Shown: positions 21,772-33,391, counted from the first letter of the stretch. The stretch is DNA of 64,000 bases from Diploptera punctata (GCA_030220185.1 JASPKZ010007286.1:620001-684000), one strand, 5' to 3'. Numbers and translations are program-made. The notes: generated by a model from the letters alone, not told the origin.

Positions 21772-23494
21772 TGACGATTTTATTATTAATTTAACACTTC
21801 TCATAGAAGGATAAATTATATTTGAAGAGAAAAATTTTCGCCTAGACGGGACTCGAACCGGGACCCTTGGCTTTCCGGCCAAGTGCTCTACCAACTGAGC
21901 TACCGAGGCGAGTTACGATCTAGACGCAAATTTTTCTCTTATGTACGTTGATAATTCCCTCGCGCCAAATGCTTGAAACCATAGCTTCTATCTTTGCAAA
22001 TGGCGGCTTCTTAGTTAAGAAGACATTTATTGGGAATTTAACACTACTTTATAGCCAGTAGGGCTTCTATTGACGATTTTATTATTAATTTAACACTTCT
22101 CATAGAAGGATAAATTATATTTGAAGAGAAAAATTTTTTTTTCTCCTAGACCGGGACTCGAACCCGGGACCCTTGGCTTTCCGGGCCAAGTGCTCTACCA
22201 ACTGAGCTACCGAGGCGAGTTACGATCTAGACGCAAATTTTTCTCTTATGTACGTTGATAATTCCCTCGCGCCAAATGCTTGAAACCATAGCTTCTATCT
22301 TTGCAAATGGCGGCTTCTTAGTTAAGAAGACATTATTGGGAATTTAACACTACTTTATAGCCAGTAGGGCTTCTATTGACGATTTTATTATTAATTTAAC
22401 ACTTCTCATAGAAGGATAAATTATATTTGAAGAGAAAAATTTTTTCAACGTACATAAGAGAAAATTTGCGTCTAGATCGTAACTCGCCTCGGTAGCTCAG
22501 TTGGTAGAGCACTTGGCCCGGAAAGCCAAGGGTCCCGGGTTCGAGTCCCGGTCTAGGCGAAAATTTTTCTCTTCAAATATAATTTATCCTTCTATGAGAA
22601 GTGTTAAATTAATAATAAAATCGTCAATAGAAGCCCTACTGGCTATAAAGTAGTGTTAAATTCCCAATAAATGTCTTCTTAACTAAGAAGCCGCCATTTG
22701 CAAAGATAGAAGCTATGGTTTCAAGCATTTGGCGCGAGGGAATTATCAATGTACATAAGAGAAAAATTTGCGTCTAGATCGTAACTCGCCTCGGTAGCTC
22801 AGTTGGTAGAGCACTTGGCCCGGAAAGCCAAGGGTCCCGGGTTCGAGTCCCGGTCTAGGCGAAAAAAAAATTTTTCTCTTCAAATATAATTTATCCTTCT
22901 ATGAGAAGTGTTAAATTAATAATAAAATCGTCAATAGAAGCCCTACTGGCTATAAAGTAGTGTTAAATTCCCAATAAATGTCTTCTTAACTAAGAAGCCG
23001 CCATTTGCAAAGATAGAAGCTATGGTTTTCAAGCATTTGGCGCGAGGGAATTATCAACGTACATAAGAGAAAAATTTGCGTCTAGATCGTAACTCGCCTC
23101 GGTAGCTCAGTTGGTAGAGCACTTGGCCCGGAAAGCCAAGGGTCCCGGGTTCGAGTCCCGGTCTAGGCGAAAATTTTTCTCTTCAAATATAATTTATCCT
23201 TCTATGAGAAGTGTTAAATTAATAATAAAATCGTCAATAGAAAGCCCTACTGGCTATAAAGTAGTGTTAAATTCCCAATAAATGTCTTCTTAACTAAGAA
23301 GCCGCCATTTGCAAAGATAGAAGCTATGGTTTCAAGCATTTGGCGCGAGGGAATTATCAACGTACATAAGAGAAAAATTTGCATCTAGATCGTAACTCTG
23401 CCTCGGTAGCTCAGTTGGTAGAGCACTTGGCCCGGAAAGTCAAGGGTCCTGGGTTCGAGTCCCGGTCTAGGCGAAATTTTTCTCTTCAAATATA
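21772..23494. repeat. Six-unit tRNA-headed array in one target duplication
   Basis: Units of about 302-308 bp, two on the minus strand then four on the plus strand. tRNA-like heads: minus 21840-21909 and 22144-22216; plus 22486-22558, 22788-22860, 23096-23168, 23400-23472. Body between heads contains CCGCCATTTGCAAAGATAGA. A single exact duplication ATTATGAGGTAT (21760-21771, 23495-23506) brackets the whole array. Copies differ at only a few bases. Confidence 0.88.
22486..22558 (+). tRNA. tRNA-like head, array unit 3
   Basis: Cloverleaf with A box (TAGCTCAGTTGG) and B box (GGTTCGAGTCC) intact, acceptor stem with one mismatch, loop CCGGAAA without T33. RNA polymerase III promoter sequence is present; tRNA function is doubtful. 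The five other units are equivalent. Confidence 0.5.
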
Positions 23495-23499
23495 ATTAT

Positions 23500-23940
23500 G
23501 AGGTATAATTATTAAAATTTATCGGAGAACATTTTGTTTAAACAACTCACCTTATAGGATTCATGCTTCCATGATACCACGGTTTCAAACACAGTCATGT
23601 ACATCTTCAGCCACAACTCCGACTGATGAAATTCTTCGACCGTCAACTGTTCTATTGTCACCATCTTCAGTGCTACCATCCATGGTTGAATTTATGAACT
23701 TCAAAATCAAAGTAATTTCGTTAAGAATAGGTTGATTTCAAAGTTCATAAATTCAACATGGATGGCAGCACTGAAGATGGTGACAATAGAACAGTTGACA
23801 GCCGAAGAATTTCGTCAGTCGGAGTTATGGCTGAGGATGAACACGACTGTGTTTGAAACGCGGTATCATGGAAGCATGAATCCTATGAGGTGAGTTGTTT
23901 AAACAAAATGTTCTCCGATGGATTTTAATGAATATGAGAA
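23500..23940. mobile_element. PLE inverted dimer with two ribozyme motifs
   Basis: Arms carry GGAGAACATTTTGTTTAAAC and inverse. Minus motif: CTGAAGA 23610-23604, GAAA 23586-23583. Plus motif 23826-23875: CTGAGGA 23831-23837, stem II AACAC/GTGTT, GAAA 23855-23858, stem III CGCG. The plus frame reads VMAEDEHDCV then stop. Confidence 0.75.
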
Positions 23941-24005
23941 ATTTGTAATATAATTAAGCCTTCAACTTTTTAGATTTGAATATTACATCAATAAGATGCA
24001 CTTAC

Positions 24006-24238
24006 ATATTTTCAATTCTGGAAAAGTAGGTCCATACATGAAGTCAAGAAGACGAGCAGTGAGTGCCAAATTAACTCGATTCCACTGTTCAATGAGAGCA
24101 ATCGATGTCGCCAATTCATGCAAGTTTCTCTGAATGTCTTCCATAACGGTGGTGAAGGGAAACACCGAGTACATGCTAACAGCCATACTTCAAACAGTAC
24201 ACTGAGAACACGCTCACATAACTGATCTCCAACATCAT
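24006..24238 (-). CDS. RalGAPB: RalGAPB coding exon 4
   Basis: Encodes DDVGDQLCERVLSVLFEVW, then LLACTRCFPSPPLWKTFRET and CMNWRHR, then ALIEQWNRVNLALTARLLDF and MYGPTFPELKI. This matches the vertebrate order FEVWLLACTRCFPTPP...EQW...TSRLL...YGPSFP. Acceptor AG at 24240-24239, donor GT at 24005-24004. One base is missing between NWRHR and ALIEQW, so the segment is read in two frames. Both halves are well conserved, so an assembly deletion is more likely than pseudogenisation. Confidence 0.9.
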
Positions 24239-24598
24239 CTGAAACATAACATCATCAAATATTACTCTAATTCTATTTAAGAAAATTCTTTGTACAATAA
24301 CACTGTTAATTTACACTTGACTGTAAAATGTTTTAGGCATCAACAATAGAATAGTTAAAGTATTGCATTCAACAAAAGATAAATTTAGTGTCAGAGGATA
24401 TGCTTAAAAATGTTTTCAATAATATACATAAAACAAATGAAACCTGCATTAAAATAAATGGCAGTCATTTTAAGTAGTTTTTAAAAAACCCAGAATATGT
24501 TTCTTTTTCAATTAAAATGTATTCCCTCCATTGAATGATAATATGCTATAGAAGGTACATATTAAGAATTAAATGAATTGTGAATTCTTCTTACCTCA

Positions 24599-24795
24599 TA
24601 TAACTGGTTGTATTATAGATCGTAATATGTATATTAGATATTATCTTTTGATCAAATTTTTTACTTAGTGTTTAATAATAGAGTTAATTAAGATTGTTAT
24701 ATTCTTATGTAATATATGTTTGTCCTGGTGAGTGGAAGAGAAGGCCACATGGCCTTAACTCCACCAGGCTAAATAAATCTTAAATAAAAAATAAA
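24599..24795 (+). mobile_element. CR1/jockey-like LINE 3' end
   Basis: Inverse of 38560-38740: GAGTGGAAGAGAAGGCCACA then ATGGCCTTAACTCCACCAGG and an AAATAAATC tail. Noncoding 3' part only. Confidence 0.7.
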
Positions 24796-25220
24796 TATAT
24801 CTATGTTTTTTTAACACAGGACCTCAGTATTGGAAAAAAACATCTTTTCCATCCTCAGCTGTTTTCACGACTACATATTGCATAACGAATACAACCACCA
24901 AGATATTCTAGTTCTTTATAAACAAGTCCTTATTGTTAATACTGTATTCTCATTAAATAAAAGTGACAAAATTGATGAAACCTAAGTTCATAATATATTT
25001 TAATATTAATACATTTAATAAAAATCAAATGAATTGTGAATCTTCTTACTACCTCAAACATTTATGTTCTTAACATAGAACTGCGGTATCAGGAAACATC
25101 ATTCCCATCCTCAGCTGTTTCCTGATACCGCAGTTCTGTGTTAAAGAACATAGATGTATGAAATAAGAAGAATTCACTATTCACTTGATTTTTATTAAGA
25201 AAACCTCATAATGTAAATAT
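24796..25220. mobile_element. PLE ends of the GATA-core subfamily
   Basis: Partial end at 24796-24880 (minus CTGAGGA, AATA) and a hairpin at 25015-25220 (minus CTGAGGA, GATA, stem II GGAA/TTCC). Stem I ACAG/CTGT is kept. Confidence 0.65.
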
Positions 25221-25413
25221 TCCTAACTTTATTATGTGAAATTAATAGGTTTGACTATAATATTTTGGTTATACAGTATATGGTTGCACTACTTTTCTCC
25301 TCTCCTATATTTAGTAAAGTGATTTGATTACATTGTGCACTAATAACACCAACCTCCTGTCATGGAATGGGGTGTAAGCATTTCTAGATTATAAACTGTA
25401 AATATCAAAGTTT

Positions 25414-25690
25414 ATCGTCTTTATAGGAAGCCAGATATAATAAGAACAGGACATGTGGCACAAATGGCTAATGAAAGACATGCATGGAAGCTTCTTGTAA
25501 GAAAACCAGAGGGAAAACGCCCAGTTGGTAGACCAAGAATGAGGTGGGAGAATAACATTAACTATGATTTGAGGGAAGTAGATTATACAGGAAATGATTG
25601 GAAAATATTAGCTCAGGATAGGGATGTATGGAGAGTTTATGTCCGTGCAGCCATGAACCTACGGGCTCAATAGTGCCAGTGAGTAAGTAG
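25414..25690 (+). mobile_element. RTE-like LINE 3' fragment
   Basis: Frame reads RKPEGKRPVGRPRMRWENNI ... YVRAAMNLRAQ, same family as 13.6-16.9 kb, ending with the AGTGCCAGTGAGTAAGTA tail. Confidence 0.85.
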
Positions 25691-25725
25691 TAAATAAAGA
25701 TCAAAGTATACTCCAGGCTAATGTT

Positions 25726-26450
25726 AATCAGCATCATCATCCATGCAAGTATTAAGCCGTGTGGCCTGTAACGGTCTCAAAGAGGAATTTTTCATCCAGC
25801 ACTGTTTTGGACATCCCAGCGATCTTTTGCCTTGGGGACAGTAGGAAAGTATGGCTTTTTGGAATTCTATGAGATGGCATTCGTTGAAGATGGACTTTCC
25901 AGTTCTTTTGGTAGTTTTGTATGTGGTGAAGAATGGGTTCTGCATCCAACTCTTCCATAATTTCCTCATTTCTTTTATGGTCCCACTTTGTGTAGTCTGC
26001 TGTATGGCGCATAAATCGCATCTCATTTGCTGTTATTCGGTTTCATCTCTTCTTCGTATTGTCCATGCTTCAGTACCATATCTTAATACTGGTCTTGCGA
26101 GAACCTTATAAAGCCGTAATCTTGTGTTCTTCTGTACTAAAGATGGTTTCATTAGACTGTTAATTATTTCTGTTACTTTTGTAAAATTTGTGATTTTCTT
26201 TGATATATCAGCTTCATCTTGAAATGTTAAATTATAACCCAAATAATTAAATTTGTTTACTCGTTCTAAAATTTCATCATCCAAAACAATTTTGCTAGGT
26301 ATAGGGTATTTCCCACAAAAGGCCATCACTTTAGTTTTCTTTGTATTGATTTCCATATTGTACCTTTTGCAATTATATTAATATTATGTATAGAATACTG
26401 TAAATCTGTTTCTGTTGGAGGTATTAATACCAAATCATCTGCAAAAAGCA
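25726..26450 (-). mobile_element. Non-LTR reverse transcriptase fragment
   Basis: Minus frames: LLFADDLVLIPPTE, EINTKKTKVMAFCGKYPIPS, VNKFNYLGYNLTFQDEADIS, RTRLRLYKVLARPVLRYGTE class motifs, then MRFMRHTADYTKWDHKRNEE. A 5'-truncated member of the same group as 44.6 and 61.2 kb. Confidence 0.8.
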
Positions 26451-26699
26451 GAGTCTATTTTATGGTTTCTATTAATTTGGATAGAACCGTGTCTCATCTG
26501 TCGCCAAGCTAATATTAAAAAGAGAGTAAAAGTAAGTTGATGACATTGTAAGTAGAGGTAGTTGTAGGATAGACTAAGAAATCTGGAAAAATAATATAAA
26601 TTTTCAAATAAAATAAGCATTCAGTGTTTATCAATAACCAACCAGAAAAAAAAGTCTTTGATCTTTCAAAATGTTTTCTTACTTTAGCATTAGATTTAC

Positions 26700-26865
26700 C
26701 TTTCACTGTAGGTGGTGCAAGGAGAGTATCATTTATAGCAAGCAGAAAGAGCAGTAATGACTCCCAAGTTTCTCTCGTCAGTGTGTTAGAAACTTGAGCC
26801 AAATGTTTGTAATGTTCTTAGCACACGATGACATAGGACGGCTTGGCGGTTTATTGTGTCTGCAC
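26700..26865 (-). CDS. RalGAPB: RalGAPB coding exon 3
   Basis: Encodes ...VLRTLQ then LAQVSNTLTRETWESLLLF followed by LLAINDTLLAPPTVK, close to the vertebrate RALGAPB block ending INDILLAPPTVQ. Acceptor AG at 26867-26866; donor GT at 26699-26698. Entry with two bases completes the glycine codon begun in exon 2. A single extra T in a T run between the TLQ and LAQ codons shifts the frame; removing one base joins both halves and gives exit phase 1, which fits exon 4. Confidence 0.9.
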
Positions 26866-26956
26866 CTGTCACAAAATTAATAAATATACCACTTTCTTCT
26901 TCCTTTTAGTAGAAACATAAGAGGAAAGACAGTTTAATGTAATTAAGAATTTTAAA

Positions 26957-27615
26957 TCATATTTGAAGAAAAAATTATACGCTCAGACCAGGACTTGAAC
27001 CCGGGACCCTTGGTTCTCTAGACCAAGTGCTCTACCATCTGAGCTACCTGAGCAAGTACCAATCTAAATGCAAATTTTTCTCTTATATATTGTAATTCCC
27101 GCCCAACAAATGCTATGAAGCCATTGCTTCTATCTTTGCAAATGGCGGCTCCTATATTAAGAAGACATATTTGGGAATTATACATTACATTATAAATGCC
27201 GGTACAGCTTTTTTCGATGTTTTTATTATTAATTTCATACATCTCAGCATATAATTTTTCTCTTCAAATATGATTTATCCATCATTGAGATGTATGAAAT
27301 TAATAATAAAACATCAAAAAAGCCATAGTGGCATTTATAATGTAATGTATAATTCTCAAATATGTCTTCTTAATATAGGAGCCGCCATTTGCAAAGATAG
27401 AAGCAAAGGCTTCAAAAGCATTTGTTGGGCAGGAATTACAACGTATGTAGAGAAAAATTTGCATTTAGATCGGTACTTGCTCAGGTTGCTTAGATGGTAG
27501 AGCACTTGGTCTAGAGAACCAAGGGTCCCGGGTTCAAGTCCTGGTATGAGCATATTTTTTTCTTCAAATATGATGTATCCATCATTGAGATGTATGAAAT
27601 TAATAATAAAAACAT
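26957..27615. mobile_element. tRNA-headed inverted-dimer SINE
   Basis: tRNA-like heads at 26981-27053 (minus) and 27479-27551 (plus). Exact 12 bp duplication AAGAATTTTAAA at 26945-26956 and 27616-27627. Confidence 0.82.
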
Positions 27616-27627
27616 AAGAATTTTAAA

Positions 27628-27840
27628 CTTTACATATTAAACAAGATCTAGTTCTATTTCTAATTTAATGGCATTCATTGTTTAAGCAAGTGAAAATAAT
27701 TATTGTAATCAATGGATTGATTACAATAATTTAGTTGTGTACATGAATCTACTTATGTCTATCATAGTAATAGCTTTAGCTTCTCAATATTAATTTAATA
27801 AGTGAAAATAATGTTAATAGTTTGGAAAATTCTCCTAATT
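27628..27840. other. AT-rich intron, nothing recognised
   Basis: No element or coding frame seen. Confidence 0.4.
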
Positions 27841-27842
27841 TA

Positions 27843-29157
27843 CAGGGTGGACCGCTCGAATGGACCTAATTTCAATTGCTTGTTACTGGCAAACGGTTGA
27901 AGATAGAAACTTAAAACAACGTTCATATTACAGAAAAACTCACCAAGTTTTGATATCCAGATCACCACATCTCTATATGAGCCCCAGCAGTCACTGTGAC
28001 GATATCAAAGCGATGAACAATTTCTTGCCAAGTACGTTGGAGTATGTCTTCTGGAATGTTCTCAATAGCCTCTATGATGCGCTCACGAAGGTCTTTGACT
28101 GGGGTGGTGTAAACTTTATCTTTGACATAGCCCCAGAGAAAGAAATCCAGTGGTGTTAAATCGGGAGATCTCGGGGGCCACGCGATTGGTCCTCCCCTAC
28201 CAATCCAACGGCCAGGAAAATGTTGTCCAAAGTCGTACGAACTTCATTGGACCAGTGGGGAGGAGCACCATCTTGCTGGAAAACGATGTTAGGCTGCAGT
28301 TGTTCAATTTGTGGAAAGAAGAACTGCTCCAGCATGTCAAGATATGTGGTACCACGAACAGTTTTCTCGGCGAAGAAAAAACGGTCCAATGACCTTATTA
28401 TGTGACAAACTGCACCAAACATTCATCTTCGGACTATCACGAACATGCTCTTGAATAGCGTGAGGATTCTCCGATCCCCAGATCCGCACTTATGCCGGTT
28501 TACCTTGCCTGACAAATGGAAAGTGGCTTCGTCCGAGAAGAAAATCTTGGTCATGAAGTCAGGATCAGCGCCGAGACGGTCCAGCATCGTATTGGCGAAT
28601 TCCACTCGTTTCGGCATGTCATTCGGCTCCAGACGTTGCACTAACTGCACTTTATATGCGTGCAGTTTGAGGCGTTTGTGGACAATCCGTTGTAATGTCG
28701 ATTTTGGTATTTGAAGTTCCCGCGAAGCTCTTCTTAATGACTTCCGGGGGCTTCGCTCAAATGCGGCTTGAACATTTGCTACCATTTCATCGGATGCTCT
28801 GCGACCACCACCATGCTTCTTCAACACAGATCCTGTAGCTAATAATGTATCACGCCACTTCTTTATGCTTCTAGCAGTTGGAGCATCACGGTTAAACACA
28901 CGCCGGAACTCCCTTTGAACTCTAATGATTGATTTAAACTCCGCATACCACAAAACAGCTTGCGCTTTCATCTGCGGAGTCGCCATTTTCACAAACAATT
29001 AATCTAAGAACGAGAAACGTATCTTTGTGCCATCTACCGACAGGATTCGAAACTTGGTGAGTTTTTCTGTACTATGAACGTTGTTTTAAGTTTCTATCTT
29101 CAACCGTTTGCCAGTAACAAGCAATTGAAATTAGGTCCATTCGAGCGGTCCACCCTG
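27843..29157 (-). mobile_element. Tc1/mariner element with long inverted repeats
   Basis: 1315 bp, terminal inverted repeats of about 110 bp starting CAGGGTGGACCGCTCGAATG, nearly identical, flanked by TA at 27841-27842 and 29158-29159. Contains one transposase gene on the minus strand. Confidence 0.93.
27962..28998 (-). pseudogene. Tc1/mariner transposase, frame-disrupted
   Basis: N-terminal helix-turn-helix region (MATPQMKAQAVLWYAEFKSI ... SLRRASRELQIPKSTLQRIV) then catalytic motifs IFFSDEATFHL (first Asp), FQQDGAPPHW (second Asp) and RSPDLTPLDFFLWGYV (third acidic), ending FDIVTVTAGAHIEMW. The frame breaks near 28500, near a T6 run at about 28370, and near 28205; each is a single-base slip. 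Some breaks may be assembly errors, since the inverted repeats are well preserved. Confidence 0.88.
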
Positions 29158-29394
29158 TATTATAATGTACTCCAAAGAGGCACAAATGCACACAGAAAAA
29201 TATGAAGTGAATTATATTTAATAATTTAAACATATTGATGTTTTATGTTGGTTGGTTGGTTGGTATCTAATGTCGAGCACTTGATAATGAAATCATTCGT
29301 AATTATGAAAAAAAAAATAAAAGAGAGGAATTATAAATAATATTTCCAAGCCAAACATAGTACATTAACACACACGAACTAGAATTTATAAAAA

Positions 29395-29745
29395 CACCGG
29401 CCAGACCCATATCATGTTACGGCAGTGAGGCCTGGACAATTCACAGTGTAGATAAACAAAGACTAACTACAGCAGAAATGAAATTTATAAGATGTACTGC
29501 AGGTTACTCAAGAACAGACCATAAAAGGAATTCTGAGATTCTCAAAGAATTACAAACAGAATCAATCATGGAATATGTACAAGAAATATAGAAACAACTG
29601 GAAATCTCACGTAAGAAGAATGAGCCAAACAAAAATACCACGTCAAATCTTAAATTACAGCCACCAGGCAAGAGGATCCTTGGACAGACCCTTCAAACAT
29701 AGGATTGCATAACAGAACCCCTAGGTCTATCACATGAAAGGAAAA
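29395..29745 (+). mobile_element. Non-LTR retrotransposon 3' fragment
   Basis: Frame reads RPISCYGSEAWTIHSVDKQR, LTTAEMKFIRCTAGYSRTDH, as in other LINE tails here. Ends in the GA-rich tract. Confidence 0.75.
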
Positions 29746-30345
29746 GAGAAGAGGAAGAAGAAGAAGAAGAAGGAGAATGAGGAGGAGGAAGAGAGGGAGA
29801 GAAGAAAGAGAGAGGGAGGAGAAGAAAGAGGAGAAGGAGGAGGAGAAGAAGAAGGAGTAAAAGGAGAAGAAGAAGAGGAGGAGGAGGATAAGAATGAAGA
29901 GGAGGAGGAGGAGGAGGAGAAGAAGGATGAGGATGAGAAGGAGGAGGAGAAGAAGGAGGAGGAGGAGAAGGAGGGGGAAAAGGAGGAGGAGGATGAGGAT
30001 GAGAAGGAGGAGCAGGAGGAGAAGGAGGAGGAGGAGGATGAGGAGAAGGAGGAGGAAAAGGAGGAGGAGGAGAAGGATGAGGATGAGAAGGAGGAGCAGG
30101 AGGAGGAGAAGAAGGAGGAGGAGGAGAAGAAGGAGGAGGATGAGGAGAAGGAGGAGGATGAGGATGAGAAGGAGGAGCAGGAGGAGAAGAAGGAGGAGGA
30201 TGAGGAGAAGGAGGAGGAAAAGGAGGAGGAGGAGAAGGAGGATGAGGAGGAGGATGAGAAGGTGAAGAAGGAGAAGGAGGAGGAGGAGGAGAAGAAGAAA
30301 AAGATGGAGGAAGAGGAGGAGGAGGAGAAGAAAAGAAGATGAAAA
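29738..30345. repeat. 600 bp polypurine tract
   Basis: Almost entirely GAG/GAA/GGA/GAT triplets on the plus strand with very few pyrimidines. It extends a LINE (GAA)n tail. All long frames through it (Glu/Lys, Arg, Pro/Ser) are composition artefacts. Confidence 0.9.
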
Positions 30346-30775
30346 AGAAAAAGGAAAGGAGAAGTGTTATGTTCAAATACATAATAAAATAACATGCACC
30401 AAAAAAGACATAAACTGAGAGATCATTTGAAAGCCAATCTTTTAAATTTTCCTTCATGATAAAAATTCTCTCTCTAACAGAACAATACTCATATAATACG
30501 AGGGTGAATCAAATATAAATGTATTTTTCATAAGTTATTTTCATGTGTGACTGCCAAGTGATCTTGAAGATCTTAGTGCTGAGGACGTCTAGCCTCGCAC
30601 AGCTCACTGGTCAATACCTTCCAACATTTGGCAGTAATCAGTATGCCACGAGCAAGCAGGGGTACAAGGCATCAGAATCAAGTTTCTTACTTATTTTAGG
30701 AATTACCACTATGAGGTATATTCATTTAGGTAAAATTTTTTATCACTCACCTCATATTATTCTTTTTACTTAACT

Positions 30776-30820
30776 ATAAACTAGTTTCGGAACATAGTTT
30801 CTGTTCCATCCTCAGTATCA
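30776..30820 (-). ncRNA. Hammerhead-like ribozyme, core intact
   Basis: CTGAGGA 30815-30809, stem II GGAACA/TGTTCC, GAAA 30788-30785, stem III CTAG, then TT. Stem I is at least ATA/TAT. Confidence 0.6.
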
Positions 30821-30993
30821 TCACGACCGTTGTTCTGTCGTCTTGAAGGAAGGACAGTTCTTCAAGATATAATAATAAAACTTATAAACTTTGAAATTCC
30901 CGCAAATTTTGACCTGATCCAGAGGTTCATCGGTCCACCAATAGAGGGAAGAAGAAGAGTTTCTTCCGATCGACATAACATCAGTCACCAAAG

Positions 30994-31042
30994 AAGTACT
31001 GAAGGTGAGTCCGTTATGGTCTCGAAATTGCGATCTACTTAG
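30994..31042 (+). ncRNA. Hammerhead-like ribozyme
   Basis: Stem I AAGTA (30994-30998) with TACTT (31036-31040); CTGAAGG 30999-31005 (one core change, A9 to G); stem II GAG..CC/GG..CTC; GAAA 31024-31027; cleavage TC 31034-31035. Encodes the last residues STEGESVMVSKLRST of the ORF. Confidence 0.65.
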
Positions 31043-31139
31043 AAGATTTATATGAGGAGAGGTAAGAAACATTTAATTTCATCATAAATTAAACCTCATA
31101 GTGATTAATTCCTATAAAAGTTAAATATCAATTTACATA

Positions 31140-31510
31140 ACTGAATTTGATGTTTTTACACTTCACCTCATAAAAAATGTATGATTCTCATTCATTCTAG
31201 TTTCGGAGGCATCCTCTATATTGTCAGCTAAACTCTGACTATTAAAAATATGCCATCAACACTAATATTCCTGGTGTAGATTGGATGAAATTCGAGATCA
31301 AATCTTGCTTGCCAGGAACTTCAAATTCATCGACCTATGTCTGTTCTTCTAATGTATACTCTTTCCCAACTGTTAGTTCCATAGGTTTCTCTAAATGCTT
31401 TATTAGTTTAATTTATTATCCAATTATGTGATTCTCTAACACATCGTGAGCTGTAATTATTGCTGATTTTACTTGGCGTGAATCAGATCTTTTACCAGAA
31501 TTGTAGACCA
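31140..31510 (-). mobile_element. Decayed PLE fragment
   Basis: Minus frame pieces LTVGKEYTLEEQT and VDEFEVPGKQDLISNFIQST correspond to the tail after the GIY-YIG domain. Confidence 0.5.
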
Positions 31511-31664
31511 TTTTGCCACAAAGCAAAGGTGACAACCACATATTTTTTATAAGGTGAGCTGTAAAAATGTTTAATGCAATTATGTAAATTCACTCAATGA
31601 TACTAACACATAAATGTTTAAATGGTAGAGGAATAATGTTCAAGGAATAGTGGCTGATAATATA

Positions 31665-32593
31665 CAGGGCTATTCAGAAAGAAGGAACAGACTTCAAACA
31701 TTTATTTCTTACAAACTACAAAAAATTATAAACAATTCTGGAAAGAGAAAAGTTCAAATTTCACTATTTTATGCATTCAATATAAAATAGAAACAATTCT
31801 GGAAAGAGAAAAGTTCAAATTTCACCTTTTTTATGCATTCAATATAAGCACCATGTGTTACATGACAAATATCAAAACGGTGGCTCATTCCTATCCACAC
31901 ACGAATCAGCTGATCTTTAGTCATCGAATTCACAGCTTCAACAATTCGGTGTCGCAGATTTTCAGGCATAGGGGGGATAAAAAATGGCCTTTTACATAAT
32001 CCCACAGATAAAAATCACACGGGCTTAGGTCTGGTGACCTGGGAGGCCACCGGAGATTAAGTTGATCTTCTGCTCCTCCTCTTCCAATCACACGTCCTGA
32101 ATTGGTGTTATTCAGGTAACATCGGAAATGGTTAGAATAATGAGGCGGGACACCATCTTGCATAAAGATGAAGTCATCTGAGTCATCTTCCAGTTGAGGA
32201 AATAACCAGTTTTCAAGCACGTCTAGATAGATTACTCCTGTCACCGTTTTCTCCAAAAAGAAAAAACTTTGTTTATAGATATGGCACAAAAGACGCTAAT
32301 CTTCGGTGCATCTCTTTCAGTTCAATAACTGACATAGGATTTTCACTTGCCATGATTGGAACTTCAAACTTTTCTCTTTCCAGGAATGTTGGAATTGTGT
32401 TTCTATTTTTTGTAGTTTGGAAGAAATAAATGTTTGAATAAGTAAAATTTTTTATCACTCACCTCACATTATATAATATTATATAATATGAGGTAAGTGA
32501 TAAAAAATTTTACCTAAATGAATATACCTCATAGTGTGAATTCCTAAAATAAGTAAATGTTTGAAGTCTGTTCCTTCTTTCTGAATAGCCCTG
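31665..32593 (-). mobile_element. Mariner-class element, truncated, with nested PLE
   Basis: Inverted ends CAGGGCTATTCAGAAAGAAG, TA on both sides (31663-31664, 32594-32595). Minus frames keep the transposase C-terminal half: IFMQDGVPPHYSNHFRCYLN, RWPPRSPDLSPCDFYLWDYV, HRFDICHVTHGAYIECI. The N-terminal half is missing. A PLE hairpin (about 32435-32550) is inserted with duplication AAATGTTTGAA. Confidence 0.85.
32435..32550. mobile_element. Short PLE hairpin nested in mariner
   Basis: AAATTTTTTATCACTCACCT and inverse form an inverted repeat of about 45 bp arms; ends ACCTCATAGTGTGAATTCC. Confidence 0.75.
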
Positions 32594-32599
32594 TATATT

Positions 32600-33001
32600 A
32601 TATGTCCTATTGCTGTGCACGGAGACAGCTTTGAATGATCTCCTGCAAGTGAAATTCCTACATTCATTTCTGAATATTTATTCTTAAGATACATTATCAC
32701 ACTAGAGAAATTTTATTAATGAAACCTTATTACATAATTTAAAAAGTGTGTACATGTGATGGTCTTGACGGGACCTGGTTTCTGAAAGGCCATTGGTTTT
32801 AAAAGATTTTGATCAACCAAGGAAAAATGCACCTATCAGATACTAATTGTATTATTTTATATGTGATAATTATATCATATAATTACATGAACCACACTTT
32901 TTAATATCCCCTCTTCATTCTCTCACATATACACAAACATAAACACAGAAATAGTTATAAGACAAATACTACTTAAAAAGAGGGAATTTACTGTAATAAA
33001 T
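32600..33001. other. AT-rich intron, nothing recognised
   Basis: Only a stretch near 32760-32830 (GGTCTTGACGGGACCTGG) differs in composition; no assignment. Confidence 0.4.
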
Positions 33002-33015
33002 ACAATTAATATAAT

Positions 33016-33391
33016 ATTTGAAGAGACAAATCTATGCCTGAACTGGAATTTAAACCCAAGGCCTCTGGTTTTACGCACCAGCGCTCTAGTTTGAGCCATC
33101 CTGGCATCTCAATTCAAATGGAAATTTTTCTCTTTCTTATACAATCCTGATTATAACCAGGAGGCAGACAACATTTGTTCCAATGTTATGTGTTCTCTGC
33201 TTCATAGTGATTCTATAAAAAAAAAGAGAAAAATTCCATTTGAGTTGAGATGTCTGGATGGCTCAAAGGTAAAGTGCTGGTGGGAAAATCAGAGGTCTTG
33301 GGTTCAAATCCCAGTTCAGGATTAAATTTTTTCTCTTCAAATATTAATATGTCCTTCACTGAGAGTGATACATTTAAAAATAAAAAGATTG
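33016..33391. mobile_element. tRNA-headed inverted-dimer SINE
   Basis: tRNA-like heads 33031-33108 (minus) and 33248-33322 (plus; GGTTCAAATCCC B box). Exact 14 bp duplication ACAATTAATATAAT at 33002-33015 and 33392-33405. Confidence 0.85.

Larger units (their letters stand above)
30700..31110. mobile_element. PLE inverted dimer
   Basis: Starts ACCACTATGAGGTATATTCA and ends AAACCTCATAGTGATTAATT. Plus arm frame reads LINFEIPANFDLIQRFIGPP then IEGRRRVSSDRHNI... to RST stop. Two different PLE subfamilies seem to form the two arms. Confidence 0.7.

Noticed and set aside
21840..23472. Cluster of six functional tRNA genes
   Set aside because: Anticodon loop lacks T33, the acceptor has a mismatch, and the heads are parts of a repeated 305 bp mobile unit with a target duplication.
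29693..30457. Long Pro/Ser-rich, Glu/Lys-rich and Arg-rich open frames
   Set aside because: All are readings of a GA-only tract; the lack of stops follows from composition.
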